Shown: piece by piece, positions 16,058-25,087 of the stretch
How positions within the stretch are numbered: position 1 is the stretch's first letter
Layout of the letters: each line of letters opens with the position of its first letter
Assembly (NCBI RefSeq): GCF_013450155.1
Contig: NZ_JACCKD010000006.1
Span: forward strand, 288,200 to 352,199
DNA length: 64,000 nt
DNA from: Haloechinothrix aidingensis
GTDB taxonomy: Bacteria > Actinomycetota > Actinomycetes > Mycobacteriales > Pseudonocardiaceae
Reading direction: 5' to 3'
Program-made: the position numbers and the translations under genes
The notes under the pieces: model-generated
Seen by the model: the letters and a program-made list of their open reading frames with translations, nothing else
Databases searched by the model: none
Told to the model about the DNA's origin: nothing

Positions 16058-16489
16058 TCAGCTCGCCGTCCGGTGCCGCGGCCACTCGATGGCGGGGCAC
16101 CGGTCCATCACCATCGACAACCCCGCGTCCGTGGTGCGCCGGAACGCTGCCTCGTCGATCACCCCCAGCTGGAACCACACCGCCCGCGCGCCGATGCGGA
16201 CGGCCTCGTCGGCGAACGCGCCAGCCGCCGAGGAGTTGCGGAAGACATCGACGCAGTCCACCGGGAACGGGATATCCGCCAGCCTCGCGTAACCGCGCTC
16301 GCCGTGCACGGTGGTCGCGCTCGGGTGCACGGGGACGACGTGCTTGCCGTGCCGTAGCAGGAAACTCGCGACGCCGTAGGCGGGCCGGTCGGGGTTGTCA
16401 CCCAGCCCGACGATGGCCCAGGTGTGGCATTCGGTCAGTACCGACCGGATCGTGTCCGGATCAGCCCAAGGGGTCGTGTCGTCCCGCAC
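16058..16489 (-). CDS. CoA-binding (YccU-like) protein
   Basis: A 143-residue protein with one Rossmann CoA-binding domain: CHTWAIVGLGDNPDRPAYGV near residues 20-40, GKHVVPVHP, then DCVDVFRN and ARAVWFQLGV. These match the YccU/CoA_binding_2 group, which resembles the succinyl-CoA synthetase nucleotide fold but stands alone and has no known reaction. GTG 16489 is chosen: it follows an AGGG site, whereas upstream in-frame starts run into the promoter of the divergent monooxygenase gene. Likely cytoplasmic. Confidence 0.85.
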   Translation of the reverse strand: MRDDTTPWADPDTIRSVLTECHTWAIVGLGDNPDRPAYGVASFLLRHGKHVVPVHPSATTVHGERGYARLADIPFPVDCVDVFRNSSAAGAFADEAVRIGARAVWFQLGVIDEAAFRRTTDAGLSMVMDRCPAIEWPRHRTAS

Positions 16490-16611
16490 AGCCCGACCCT
16501 GACATGCGGGGCTGTTGTGTGGCACCGCGGGGGGTGCTAACGTCGCAATCCAGATACTATTGGTATGTGAGTTTGGCAGGTACTCGGCTTCCGAACCGGT
16601 AAGGAGAGGCG

Positions 16612-18132
16612 ATGGCACGCGCGAGGAACACACCGGGCTCCGGGCCCGATGCCGGGCCGCGGGAGATCGATGTCGTGGTGGTCGGTGCGGGCGCGTCCGG
16701 GATCGGGGCGGCGATCCGGCTGCTGCGGGAGCACATCACCGACTTCGCGGTGCTGGAGAAGGCCGATGATCTCGGCGGGACGTGGCGGGACAACACCTAC
16801 CCCGGCTGTGCGTGCGACGTGCCCTCGGCGCTGTACTCGTACTCCTTCGCGCCGAACCCGGGCTGGAGCCGGGTGTTCGCCACCCAGCCGGAGATCCGTG
16901 CCTACCTCCGCGACGTGGCCGAACGCCACGGAGTCGACCGTTACGTGCGGTTCGGTGCCGAGGTCACCGCCGCGCACTGGGACGAGGCCACCGGGCGCTG
17001 GCGCGTCAGCAGCACGGCAGGCGAGTTCAGCGCGCGCATCCTCATCGCCGGTGCCGGTCCCTGGCACGAACCCCGGATACCCGAGATCGACGGGCTGGCC
17101 GGGTTCCCCGGTGCGGTGTTCCACTCCTCCCGGTGGGCACACGATGTCGACCTGGCCGGCAAGCGGGTCGCGGTGGTCGGCACCGGAGCATCGGCTGTGC
17201 AGTTCGTACCCGAGATCCAGCCCGAGGTCGCGAGCCTGCACCTGTTCCAGCGAACAGCCCAGTGGGTGCTGCCGAAACCCGACCGCGCGCTCTCCGCGGC
17301 CGAACGGTGGGTGCTGCGCCGCGTGCCCGGTGCACAGCGGGCGCTGCGCGCAGCCGAGTACGCGCTCATGGAGGCGCTCGGGGTGGGCTTTCGCCACCCG
17401 TGGATCCTGCGCCTCGTGCAGCGGGTCGGGCTGCGGCACCTGCGCAGGACGGTGCGCGACCCGGGACTGCGCGCGGCGTTGACGCCGGACTACACCCTCG
17501 GGTGCAAGCGCCTGCTGATGTCCAACACCTACTACCCGGCCCTCGTGCGCCCCAACGTGCGGGTGCACCCCACGGCGCTGCGCGAGGTGCGGGGCAGCAC
17601 CGTCGTCGGTGCCGACGGCTCCCGCGCGGAGGTGGACGCCATCATCTTCGGCACCGGGTTCCACATGCTCGACATGCCGGTCGCCGAGAAGGTCTTCGAC
17701 GGGCACGGCAGGAGCCTCGCCGAGCGCTGGCAGGGCAGCCCGCAGGCGTACCTCGGCACGACCGTGAGCGGATTCCCGAACGCGTTCCTGCTGCTGGGGC
17801 CGAGCCTCGGCACCGGGCACTCCTCGGCGTTCACCGTCGTCGAGGCGCAACTCGACTACACGATCGACTCCGTGCGCAGGATCCTCGGCAACGGCTGGTC
17901 GTCGGTGGACGTGCGGCCGGAGGTGCAGGACAGGTTCAACGCCGAGGTGCAGCGGGCGCTGCAGGGCACCGTGTACAACGCGGGTGGCTGCTCGAGCTAC
18001 TACCTCGATGCCAACGGCCGCAACAGCTTCAACTGGCCGTGGTCCACGCCCCGGTTGCGCAGGACCATTCGCGCGTTCGACCCCGCCGACTACACGATCC
18101 GGCACCGTGACACCACGGAGGTCGCGCGATGA
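16612..18132 (+). CDS. Flavin-containing Baeyer-Villiger-type monooxygenase
   Basis: A 506-residue FAD/NADPH enzyme. The FAD Rossmann motif is VVVGAGASGIG near residue 25, followed by LEKADDLGGTWRDNTYPGCACD, typical of the class B family. The fingerprint FxGxxxHxxxW is present as F165-P-G-A-V-F-H171-S-S-R-W175, and the NADPH Rossmann motif is VVGTGASA. FGTGFHMLDMP is the C-terminal ATG-like motif. It would insert oxygen into a ketone, giving an ester or lactone. ATG 16612 follows AAGGAGAGG. Its stop overlaps the SDR start by four bases, suggesting alcohol oxidation to the ketone by the SDR first. Confidence 0.9.
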   Translation: MARARNTPGSGPDAGPREIDVVVVGAGASGIGAAIRLLREHITDFAVLEKADDLGGTWRDNTYPGCACDVPSALYSYSFAPNPGWSRVFATQPEIRAYLRDVAERHGVDRYVRFGAEVTAAHWDEATGRWRVSSTAGEFSARILIAGAGPWHEPRIPEIDGLAGFPGAVFHSSRWAHDVDLAGKRVAVVGTGASAVQFVPEIQPEVASLHLFQRTAQWVLPKPDRALSAAERWVLRRVPGAQRALRAAEYALMEALGVGFRHPWILRLVQRVGLRHLRRTVRDPGLRAALTPDYTLGCKRLLMSNTYYPALVRPNVRVHPTALREVRGSTVVGADGSRAEVDAIIFGTGFHMLDMPVAEKVFDGHGRSLAERWQGSPQAYLGTTVSGFPNAFLLLGPSLGTGHSSAFTVVEAQLDYTIDSVRRILGNGWSSVDVRPEVQDRFNAEVQRALQGTVYNAGGCSSYYLDANGRNSFNWPWSTPRLRRTIRAFDPADYTIRHRDTTEVAR

Positions 18133-19046
18133 CCGGCGTACGCGGCCGACGTTACCCGGCGATCGACCTGTCCGGCGCGGTCGTGGTGATCACGGGAGGG
18201 GGCAGGGGCATCGGCAAGGCGACCGGAGCGGCCTTCGCCGCCCGCGGTGCCACGGTGAGTCTCGGCGACATCGATGAGCAGGCGGCGCGCGGTGCGGCGC
18301 GCGAGGTCGGTCGTGGTGCGCGCGCCTACCGGGTGGACGTCACCTCCCGCGGCTCGTTCAGCGCGTTCATCGATGCGGTACTCGCCGAGCTCGGCGGGGT
18401 GGACGTTCTGGTCAACAACGCTGGCGTGATGCCGCTCGGCGGGTTCGTCGACGAGGCGGACGAGATCAGCAGGGCGGCGCTGGATGTCAACGTATGGGGT
18501 CCGATGCACGGGATGCGCATCACCCTTCCGCACATGACGGTCAGGGGGCGCGGGCACGTCGTGACCGTCGCCTCGATGGCAGGCAAGATCCCCATTCCGG
18601 GCATGGCAAGCTACAACGCGAGCAAGTACGCCGCCGTCGGACTCACCGCCGCGCTCCGGCGGGAGTACGCCGGCAGTGGCGTGAGCATCAGCGCTGTACT
18701 GCCGAGCGCGGTGCGCACCGAGCTGGCCTCCGGAGTTCCCCTCGGCAAGGGCCTGCCCACGGTGGACCCGGAGGCCGTCGCGGAGGCGGTGGTGCGCAGC
18801 TGCCGGACAAGGAAGGCGGAGATCCCGGTTCCGCGTTACCTCGGCGGCTGGGACCTGCTCGCCGCGCTGACCCCCGAACCGGTGATGCGGGTGCTGCGCG
18901 GGCTCATCGGTGACGACCGTGCCCTGACCTCCGTCGACCCTGCCGGGCGCGCTGCCTATGAGCGCCGCGTCGCCCGGCAGGCAGCGACATCCGGCGAGGA
19001 ACCCCCACCGGGGCGTAGCCGGGCGCGTCACCCGACGAGTAACTAG
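18129..19046 (+). CDS. Short-chain dehydrogenase/reductase coupled to the monooxygenase
   Basis: A 305-residue classical SDR. The cofactor motif is ITGGGRGIGKATG (residues 20-32), an NNAGVMPLGG strand follows, and the active site comprises the Ser in TVASMAGK and YNASK. The acidic residue at the end of strand two (LGDID) suggests preference for NAD(H). The start overlaps the preceding stop (ATGA), so the pair is translationally coupled; similar pairs degrade secondary alcohols or cyclic ketones. Its C-terminal tail of about 60 residues is longer than usual and basic. Substrate unknown. Confidence 0.88.
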   Translation: MTGVRGRRYPAIDLSGAVVVITGGGRGIGKATGAAFAARGATVSLGDIDEQAARGAAREVGRGARAYRVDVTSRGSFSAFIDAVLAELGGVDVLVNNAGVMPLGGFVDEADEISRAALDVNVWGPMHGMRITLPHMTVRGRGHVVTVASMAGKIPIPGMASYNASKYAAVGLTAALRREYAGSGVSISAVLPSAVRTELASGVPLGKGLPTVDPEAVAEAVVRSCRTRKAEIPVPRYLGGWDLLAALTPEPVMRVLRGLIGDDRALTSVDPAGRAAYERRVARQAATSGEEPPPGRSRARHPTSN

Positions 19047-19933
19047 CCGAGGGTGTCCAGCACGCCTCCGACGACGCCCTCGACCGGGTCGAGCAGCGAA
19101 CTGTCCTCTTCCTCGTCGCCGTCGTTGGTCCCGTCGTCGCTGCCGCTGTCCGTGCTGCCGTCCGAGTCACCGTCGCCGGTGGAGTCATCGGCGGAGTCGT
19201 CGGTGGAGTCGTCGAGCGTCCCGGACCGCGCACCCGAGTCGGAGTCATCCTCCTGCTGCGTGGTCGAGGTGGGCTGCGGGGACTGCGTGGTGGTGCTGGT
19301 TGCCGTGTCGCCGCTCGAGGTCGGCGAAGCGGTGTCCTGCCCGTTGCCCTGCTGCTCACTCGAACCCTGCACGCCGCGTGCACCGGGGTTGCTCGACGAG
19401 GTCGTCTCCATGGCGACCGAGGCTGTCGCCACGTCACCGCCGTCCGGCTCGAGGATGCGCGGCTGCGTCGAGTCCGACGACCCGCTCGCACGGTTGTCGG
19501 ACTCCGGGGACAGGGCCGTTGTCGGCTTGAGCGCGACGAGCCCAGCGAGCGTCAACCCGCACAGGACCGCCGCGCTGCCGACGGTCGCGCCGCGAAAGTG
19601 GCTCTTGTGGCCCTCGCGGGCATCCGCGGTGTCCGGCAGCCGCGCCGCGGTGCTCGCGGCGGTCGCCTGTGTCGCTACCTTGCCGAACGGCTGCGCCGAC
19701 GCTGCCGGGACGCTCGTCCCGGGCCTCGACCCGGGGGCCGTACCGCCAGCGCGCGTGCCGGAGGATCCTTCGCGCCGGAGCAGCTCCGCGACGGGCAGGA
19801 CGGATGCCTGCTCGCCCTCGTGCGCGTCCGGCCTCACTCGGTCCGGGGAAGCGCCCCCGCGGCTTTCCCGAGCCACGAGCTCGGCGACCGTGCATGGATG
19901 ATCTGCCTTGCGCCGACTACGTCCCGTGCTCAT
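19043..19933 (-). CDS. Single-pass membrane protein with acidic, low-complexity outer domain
   Basis: A 296-residue protein of unknown function. It carries two similar short motifs at the N-terminus, CTVAELVARE (about 14-23) and LPVAELLRRE (about 47-56), an element I recall in cytoplasmic tails of Pseudonocardiales membrane proteins. One hydrophobic segment (VGSAAVLCGLTLAGLVAL) lies near 131-148. After it comes a Ser/Thr/Asp/Gln-rich region with acidic runs to the C-terminus, ending in SSLLDPVEGVVGGVLDTLG. The topology suggests cytoplasmic N-terminus and extracellular acidic tail. ATG 19933 is preferred over 20047, which lies inside the promoter. Confidence 0.6.
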   Translation of the reverse strand: MSTGRSRRKADHPCTVAELVARESRGGASPDRVRPDAHEGEQASVLPVAELLRREGSSGTRAGGTAPGSRPGTSVPAASAQPFGKVATQATAASTAARLPDTADAREGHKSHFRGATVGSAAVLCGLTLAGLVALKPTTALSPESDNRASGSSDSTQPRILEPDGGDVATASVAMETTSSSNPGARGVQGSSEQQGNGQDTASPTSSGDTATSTTTQSPQPTSTTQQEDDSDSGARSGTLDDSTDDSADDSTGDGDSDGSTDSGSDDGTNDGDEEEDSSLLDPVEGVVGGVLDTLG

Positions 19934-20019
19934 CGTGTCGCTCGAACCTCTCGCGTCGTGGCGCGCCAGGGACCCCGGCTGGCGCGAACTGTCACTCTTC
20001 GCGTTCCCAATGGTTCGGT

Positions 20020-20047
20020 ATACTACCCGTTCAGGTGAGTATGCCAA
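20020..20047 (-). promoter_or_regulatory. Promoter for the acidic membrane protein gene
   Basis: On the minus strand, TTGGCA (20042-20047) and TAGTAT (20020-20025) are 16 bases apart, resembling a housekeeping promoter. Transcription would start near 20012, giving a leader of about 80 bases before ATG 19933. Confidence 0.45.
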
Positions 20048-20125
20048 GAGCTGGTGGGTGATCTCCGTTGATCATGAGGCGTCACGTACGTCACAAGTAC
20101 CCGTGACAGGCGACGGAGGTACTGG

Positions 20126-21403
20126 TTACACGGCGAGGATGCCGAGCGCCATCGGCAGGTAGATCAGCACGAGCGCCTGCATCTCGCCGATCACGCCACC
20201 GAGCACGGCCCCGACCATCACCGCGGTCTTCTCGTCCTCCTTGAACGCGGGCCGGATGATCTGCTCGAACTGACCGGAGGTGAGCACCTTCATCCGTTCG
20301 GCGATGGTGTTGCGGATGTCCAGCGCTTGCTCGGTGTAGGCGAACATACTCCGCGCCGTTTCGGGCGCCGTGCGTATCACGCGGGCCGCCGCGTCCTGCT
20401 TGAGCGCTTGGAAGCGCCGCCCGCCCACCGCGAGGATCACCAGCGGCTTGGCGAGTCCCGCCTGCTCGTCGATGGTGCGCCGCACCTCGCGCTGCACGAT
20501 CGCGACGAGCTTGTCCGACTTGGGGCCGGAGAGCATCCCCTCGAGAAGGTTGCGCGGGGTGAGTATCTCCTTGGCGATCAGGTCGCCGTACCGGACGCCG
20601 ACCTCCGCCCTGCGCCGCTGGAACTTGCCGTGCAGCCGGATCCCGAGGAAGCGCTTCTCCTCGCGGGGCAGGAACAGCATGTTCAGCGCGAGGTAGTCGG
20701 TGACCCATCCGGTGAGGAACCCGAAGATCGGCATCACGAGCGGGCTCTTGGTCAGACCCCAGGCCACGGCCTGGATGACGCCGATCGCCGCACCGAAGTA
20801 GATGCCGGAGCGCACGATGAACCGCAGCTCCGGCTCGGCGACATCCCGGATGAGGCGGTTGAGCAGCTCCTTGTCGCGCACCAGGTTGGAGACCACCATG
20901 TGCCGCACGTCGACCACCGCGTGGACATCGCTGGTGACCTCCCTGGCCAGCTGCTTGACCACCTTCGGTGCCTCGGCCTGCACCCGCCGGACGAGCAGCG
21001 CGCGTACCGGCTCGGGAAGCGACTCCCACAGGCCCGGCTGGTACTCGGAGAGCAACTCCCGCGCGAGATCCTCGACGGCCTCGTCCAGCGGTCCGGCGAG
21101 CTCGGCGACCAGCTCGTCGGGGTCGATGCGGCTCATCAGTTCCTGCAGGTCGATCAGCCCGGACGTCATGGTGTCGTAGGCGATCGCGGCCATCTTGCCC
21201 GCGCGTGCGGGAATCATGCCCTGCCAGCCGAGGAACGGGCGGATGCCGCGGTACTCCAGCGGCTCGAAGAGCATCCGCACGGCGAGCAGCTTGGTCAGGT
21301 ACCCGATGACGGCGGCCATGACCGGCATCGCCGCGTACACCCACCAGTACTCGACGACGTCGGTGAGAACAGCGTCGACCGTCCCGGACCCCACTACGGG
21401 CAC
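20126..21403 (-). CDS. DUF445 family membrane protein
   Basis: A 425-residue member of the DUF445 family. A hydrophobic segment near the start (VYAAMPVMAAVIGYLTKLLA) and another near 200-235 (FGAAIGVIQAVAWGL, then VMPIFGFLTGWVTDYLAL) anchor it, and a third ends the protein (GGVIGEMQALVLIYLPMAL). Between them are long amphipathic helices. LGWQGMIPARAGKMA and RRRAEVGVRYGDLIA are conserved family stretches. Function is unknown; members are often next to membrane or envelope genes. A paralogue of similar length occurs at 43974-45206 on the other strand. The GTG start is uncertain. Confidence 0.85.
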   Translation of the reverse strand: MPVVGSGTVDAVLTDVVEYWWVYAAMPVMAAVIGYLTKLLAVRMLFEPLEYRGIRPFLGWQGMIPARAGKMAAIAYDTMTSGLIDLQELMSRIDPDELVAELAGPLDEAVEDLARELLSEYQPGLWESLPEPVRALLVRRVQAEAPKVVKQLAREVTSDVHAVVDVRHMVVSNLVRDKELLNRLIRDVAEPELRFIVRSGIYFGAAIGVIQAVAWGLTKSPLVMPIFGFLTGWVTDYLALNMLFLPREEKRFLGIRLHGKFQRRRAEVGVRYGDLIAKEILTPRNLLEGMLSGPKSDKLVAIVQREVRRTIDEQAGLAKPLVILAVGGRRFQALKQDAAARVIRTAPETARSMFAYTEQALDIRNTIAERMKVLTSGQFEQIIRPAFKEDEKTAVMVGAVLGGVIGEMQALVLIYLPMALGILAV

Positions 21404-21473
21404 TCCTCGACCGCAGGCAGGCGGTCACGGCATCCGATGGGTGCCCGCTGCGCCGGGGGAGCCTGCGACCACA

Positions 21474-22103
21474 TCAGTCACGCTCTTCGAGGAGTCGCAG
21501 CAGCTGTGCCTTCGTGCGCCGCCAGCGGCCCTCGACCTCGGCCTCGCTGAGCTTGGCTACGCGCTGGCTCATCGCGAGCCCGGTCATCGTGTTCAGCGCG
21601 GTGTAGAGCGCGTCCTCGAAGTCGGGATGGCTGGCCTCCTCGGGAAACAGCAGCGGAACCGATCCGCGGATGAGGTCGGCGGTGACCTGGTTGAGCACCG
21701 AGAGCTTGTCCTCGATCTCCGGATCGCCGGGGCCCGCGACGGAGATCTGCAGCGCGGCCTGGAACAACCTGCCCCGGAAGGTGCTCCACAGCAGGTCCAA
21801 GGCACGGTCCGCGCGGTCGGAGCCGACGGGAAGCTGCTCGATCTCGTTGAACAACGACTGGCTGACCTGGCCGATCAAGTACTGGATCGCCTCGATGACC
21901 AGGGTGGCCCGTGTGGGGAAGTGATGCACCTGTGCCCCGCGCGATACCTCGGCCCGTGCGGCGACCTTGGTGGTCGTGAGGTTGACGTAACCCTCCTCGA
22001 CCAGGCAGTCGATGGTCGCCTCCAGGAGCGCGCGCCGCGTCGTCGCGCTGCGTTCCTCCTGGGTGCGCCTGCGCCGGGGTGCGCTTCTGGGCTCAGCCGT
22101 CAT
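21474..22103 (-). CDS. TetR-family transcriptional regulator of the lipid island
   Basis: A 209-residue repressor. The TetR helix-turn-helix spans about residues 24-70: TTRRALLEATIDCLVEEGYV, then TTKVAARAEVSRGAQVHHFP and TRATLVIEAI. The remaining part is the helical ligand-binding domain. The gene is divergent from the thiolase operon, and an inverted repeat lies 13 bases upstream of its start (22116-22141), suggesting autoregulation and control of the divergent genes. By context the inducer could be an acyl-CoA or sterol derivative; this is inferred. ATG 22103 begins the polar extension before the domain. Confidence 0.88.
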   Translation of the reverse strand: MTAEPRSAPRRRRTQEERSATTRRALLEATIDCLVEEGYVNLTTTKVAARAEVSRGAQVHHFPTRATLVIEAIQYLIGQVSQSLFNEIEQLPVGSDRADRALDLLWSTFRGRLFQAALQISVAGPGDPEIEDKLSVLNQVTADLIRGSVPLLFPEEASHPDFEDALYTALNTMTGLAMSQRVAKLSEAEVEGRWRRTKAQLLRLLEERD

Positions 22104-22115
22104 GGGGGAAGTCTA

Positions 22116-22141
22116 ACTTGCAGTCGAGAGTGATTGTAAGT
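22116..22141. promoter_or_regulatory. Inverted repeat, likely TetR operator
   Basis: ACTTGCAGTC (22116-22125) and GATTGTAAGT (22132-22141) form an inverted repeat with eight of ten matching positions and a six-base spacer. It lies 13 bases upstream of the TetR gene start in the divergent gap. Size and position are typical for a TetR operator. Confidence 0.5.
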
Positions 22142-22337
22142 GACAGGTGGTTACTGTGCTCGCGAGCACCACGGTACGCGCCAGTCGTGTGACGTGGCTC
22201 TCCTGTTCAGTTGAATAAGCAGGTCACAACGCTGATCGACAACGCAGTACGGGGAACTCCCGGGTCATCTCTAGATAACAAGCAATCAAGTATGTATGTT
22301 TCTTGCTGTAGGCGCGTCAGAGAGGAGTGCGTTGGCT

Positions 22338-23534
22338 GTGGTGAACAGGGTGTACGTCATCGGTGTGGGGATGACGAAGTTCGAGAAGCCCGGCCGCCGG
22401 GAAGACTGGGACTACCCGGATATGGCGCGGGAGGCCGGTACCAACGCGCTCGCCGACGCCGGGGTCTCCTACGAGGCGATCCGGCAGGCCTACGTCGGCT
22501 ATGTCTACGGCGAGTCGACTTCCGGCCAGCGAGCGGTGTACGAGCTGGGCATGACCGGGATACCGGTGGTCAATGTGAACAACAACTGCTCGACGGGATC
22601 GACGGCGTTGTTCCTGGCCGCGCAGGCGGTGCGCAGCGGGACGGTGGACTGCGCGCTGGCGCTGGGGTTCGAGAAGATGCAGCCGGGCTCGCTCGGGGCG
22701 ACCTACGAGGACCGTGAGCAGCCGATGATGCGGCACATCCAGGCGCTGGCCGAGATCTCTGAGGTCGGGATGCCCCCTGCGCCGTGGATGTTCGGTGCGG
22801 CCGGGCGCGAGCACATGGCCAAGCACGGCTCGACCCCCGAGCATTTCGCCCGGATCGGGGAGAAGAACCACCGGCATTCGCAGAACAACCCGTACGCGCA
22901 GTTCCAGGACGTCTACTCGCTTGAGGAGATCCTGGACGCGCCGATGATCTACGACCCGCTCACCAAGCTGCAGTGCTCGCCGACCTCGGACGGCTCCGGG
23001 GCGGCCGTGCTCGCCGGTGAGGACTTCGTGGCGGCCAACGGGCTGGCCGAGCAGGCTGTGGAGATCACAGGGCAGGCCATGACCACCGACTTCGACTCCA
23101 CGTTCGACGGCAGCGCCAAGAACATCATCGGCCACGACATGAACGTGCGGGCCGCACGGCAGGTCTACGAGCAGTCCGGGCTGGGGCCACGGGACTTCCG
23201 GGTCATCGAGCTGCACGACTGCTTCTCGGCCAACGAGCTGCTGCTGTACGAGGCGCTGGGACTCTGCGCGGAGGGTGAGGCCCCGCGGCTGGTCGAGGAG
23301 GGTGCGACGACCTACGGCGGCACGTGGGTGGTCAATCCCTCGGGTGGGCTGATCTCCAAGGGGCACCCGCTCGGCGCGACCGGGCTGGCGCAGTGCGCCG
23401 AGCTGACCTGGCAGCTACGCGGTCAGGCCGGGGCACGCCAGACCGACGGGGTCGACGCGGCGTTGCAGCACAACATCGGTCTCGGCGGGGCCGCGGTGGT
23501 CACCGCCTACCAGCGCGCAGACCGCTCCGGGTGA
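22338..23534 (+). CDS. Thiolase-family lipid-transfer protein (SCP-x-like)
   Basis: A 398-residue acyl-CoA thiolase-like enzyme. The nucleophilic Cys is Cys84 in NNNCSTGST; the second active-site segment is HDCFSANE, and [14 protein letters not shown] carries the conserved His. It lacks the C-terminal Cys motif of ordinary thiolases, matching the SCP2/Ltp thiolase group implicated in sterol side-chain cleavage. GTG 22338 was chosen; TTG 22332 sits closer to the GAGGAG site and is also possible. It heads an operon-like run with SRPBCC, MaoC and SDR genes. The specific substrate is inferred. Confidence 0.85.
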   Translation: MVNRVYVIGVGMTKFEKPGRREDWDYPDMAREAGTNALADAGVSYEAIRQAYVGYVYGESTSGQRAVYELGMTGIPVVNVNNNCSTGSTALFLAAQAVRSGTVDCALALGFEKMQPGSLGATYEDREQPMMRHIQALAEISEVGMPPAPWMFGAAGREHMAKHGSTPEHFARIGEKNHRHSQNNPYAQFQDVYSLEEILDAPMIYDPLTKLQCSPTSDGSGAAVLAGEDFVAANGLAEQAVEITGQAMTTDFDSTFDGSAKNIIGHDMNVRAARQVYEQSGLGPRDFRVIELHDCFSANELLLYEALGLCAEGEAPRLVEEGATTYGGTWVVNPSGGLISKGHPLGATGLAQCAELTWQLRGQAGARQTDGVDAALQHNIGLGGAAVVTAYQRADRSG

Positions 23535-23637
23535 GTGGCGCGCACCGCGGGCGGCAGCGGGCCGCGCACGCGTTCGCGCGGGCCCGGAGCCGGCCGGAAC
23601 AGTTGGCCGGACACGACAGGTAAGCAGGAGGAGCATC

Positions 23638-24069
23638 ATGGGTCGGATCAGTGCCTCGGTGGAGCTTCCGGCAGCACCGGAGAAGGTGTGGCAGGAGTTC
23701 TCCAACCCCAGCAACTTCGAGAAGTGGCTGACCATCCACACCAAGTGGAAGGGCGAGGTTCCCACCGAGTTCACCACGGGAAGCCAGGTGTCCGAGGTGG
23801 TGACCATGCTGGGCATGCCCAACACCATCACCTGGACGGTCGACGAGTTCGACGAGCCCCGCAAGCTGTCCATCTCCGGCACCGGCATGGCCGGTGTGAA
23901 GGTGACCTTCGACCTGCTGGTCGAGCCCGCCGACAGCGGCTCGCGCGCGACGATCGACGCGGAGTTCGAAGGGCAGATGATCGTGGGGGCGCTCGGCAAG
24001 GCCGTGGAGAAGGACGGCAAGAAGAACCTGGACGAGTCCATGCAGCGCTTCGCTGAGCTGCTCGCGTGA
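23638..24069 (+). CDS. SRPBCC (polyketide cyclase/CoxG-like) protein
   Basis: A 143-residue single-domain protein with the START-like fold: GRISASVELPAAPEKVWQEF, SNFEKWLTIHTKW, then PNTITWTVDEFDEPRKLS and the closing helix FAELLA. Such proteins bind hydrophobic ligands in a central cavity. ATG 23638 follows AGGAGGAG. It lies between the thiolase and MaoC genes, so it may carry or present the lipid substrate, although no enzymatic residue is identifiable. Its 3' end is the first unit of a 36-base tandem repeat (24055-24190). Confidence 0.82.
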   Translation: MGRISASVELPAAPEKVWQEFSNPSNFEKWLTIHTKWKGEVPTEFTTGSQVSEVVTMLGMPNTITWTVDEFDEPRKLSISGTGMAGVKVTFDLLVEPADSGSRATIDAEFEGQMIVGALGKAVEKDGKKNLDESMQRFAELLA

Positions 24070-24190
24070 GCGGCACGGGCAAGTTCAGCCGAGCTGCTCG
24101 CGTGAGCGGCGCGGGCAAGGTTGGCGGCGATGCTCGCGTGAGCGGCGTGGGCGAGACGAGCGCTGCTCGCGTGAGCGGCGGGAGAAGGGG
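24055..24190. repeat. Four tandem repeats derived from the SRPBCC gene 3' end
   Basis: GCTCGCGTGAGCGGC recurs at 24060, 24096, 24132 and, in GCTCGCGTGAGCGG form, at 24165, giving periods of 36, 36 and 33 bases. The first copy contains the SRPBCC stop codon. Each copy includes the short inverted repeat GCTC-GCGT-GAGC. All spacings are multiples of three. The last copy ends at the MaoC ribosome site. Confidence 0.85.
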
Positions 24191-24195
24191 TGTCG

Positions 24196-25056
24196 ATGAG
24201 TGAGGAGCTGGCCTTCGACTCCAGCGGGCTGGGCACCTGGACCGAGGAGTCCAGGTTCGAGGTCACCCGCGAGCGGCTGGTCGAGTACGCCGAGGCGACC
24301 AACGACCCGATCGAGGCGCACCGTGCCGGCGACATCGCCGCGCCGGTCTTCGCGATCGTGCCGGTGTTCCAGTCCCTGATGGAACCCGCTCTCGAGGTGG
24401 TGCCGCCGTCGTTGATGGGCCGGATCGTGCACGGCGAGCAGGACTTCCGGTTCCACCGCCCGATCGAGCCGGGCGACGTGCTGACCTCGCGGGCGACGAT
24501 GCTCGGTTACGAGGGATTGCCGAAGGGCAGCAGGGCCGCCGTGTACCTGGAAAGCCGCGATGCGCGCGGTTCCCTGGTCAACGAGCAGTACGTGACCTTC
24601 TTCGTGCGGGGTTTCGACTGTGGCGAGACGGTGGGCGAGCTGGCCCCGGACCACAAGTTCGACGAGGAGCTGCGGCAACGCGATCCGGTGGCGGCCGTCT
24701 CCGCGCACGTCGACGAGGACCAGACGTTCCGGTACGGACCCGCCGCTGGCGATCCGATGCCGATCCACCTCGACGAGGACGTGGCCAAGGACGCGGGCCT
24801 GCCCGGCATCATCGCGCACGGCCTGTGCACGATGGCGTTCACGTCATGGGCGGTGCTCTCCGAGCTCGCAGGCTCGGACGTGCGCAGGCTGCGCAGGCTC
24901 GCGGTGCGGTTCTCCAAGCCCGTGCTGCCCGGGCAGGACATCCACACCCGGATCTGGCGGGCGGGCTCCTCCGGCGGTGTGACCAGCTACGCCTACGAGA
25001 CCACGGTCGGTGCGGACCCCGTGATCACCGACGGGCTCGCCGAGATCGTGAACTGA
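24196..25056 (+). CDS. MaoC-family enoyl-CoA hydratase with two hot-dog domains
   Basis: A 286-residue protein with two fused hot-dog domains. The N-terminal half (about 10-150) is the degenerate MaoC N-domain with RIVHGEQDFRFHRPIEPGD. The C-terminal half carries the hydratase-2 active site: AGDPMPIHLDEDVAKDAG with Asp and His, followed by IIAHG. It should hydrate trans-2-enoyl-CoA to (R)-3-hydroxyacyl-CoA. ATG 24196 follows AGAAGGGG. Together with the neighbouring SDR it mirrors the two active parts of eukaryotic HSD17B4, which acts on sterol side chains. Confidence 0.88.
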   Translation: MSEELAFDSSGLGTWTEESRFEVTRERLVEYAEATNDPIEAHRAGDIAAPVFAIVPVFQSLMEPALEVVPPSLMGRIVHGEQDFRFHRPIEPGDVLTSRATMLGYEGLPKGSRAAVYLESRDARGSLVNEQYVTFFVRGFDCGETVGELAPDHKFDEELRQRDPVAAVSAHVDEDQTFRYGPAAGDPMPIHLDEDVAKDAGLPGIIAHGLCTMAFTSWAVLSELAGSDVRRLRRLAVRFSKPVLPGQDIHTRIWRAGSSGGVTSYAYETTVGADPVITDGLAEIVN

Positions 25057-25087
25057 CGGACGACACACGGGAGGGACGAGGAACGTT

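Noticed and set aside
22142..22337. KstR- or KstR2-type sterol operators upstream of the thiolase
   Set aside because: No convincing copy of the motifs I know was found by eye, so sterol control is left as inference.
24055..24190. Tandem repeats considered as a CRISPR array
   Set aside because: The units abut or nearly abut, with spacers that are themselves similar, no cas genes occur, and the first unit is the end of a gene.
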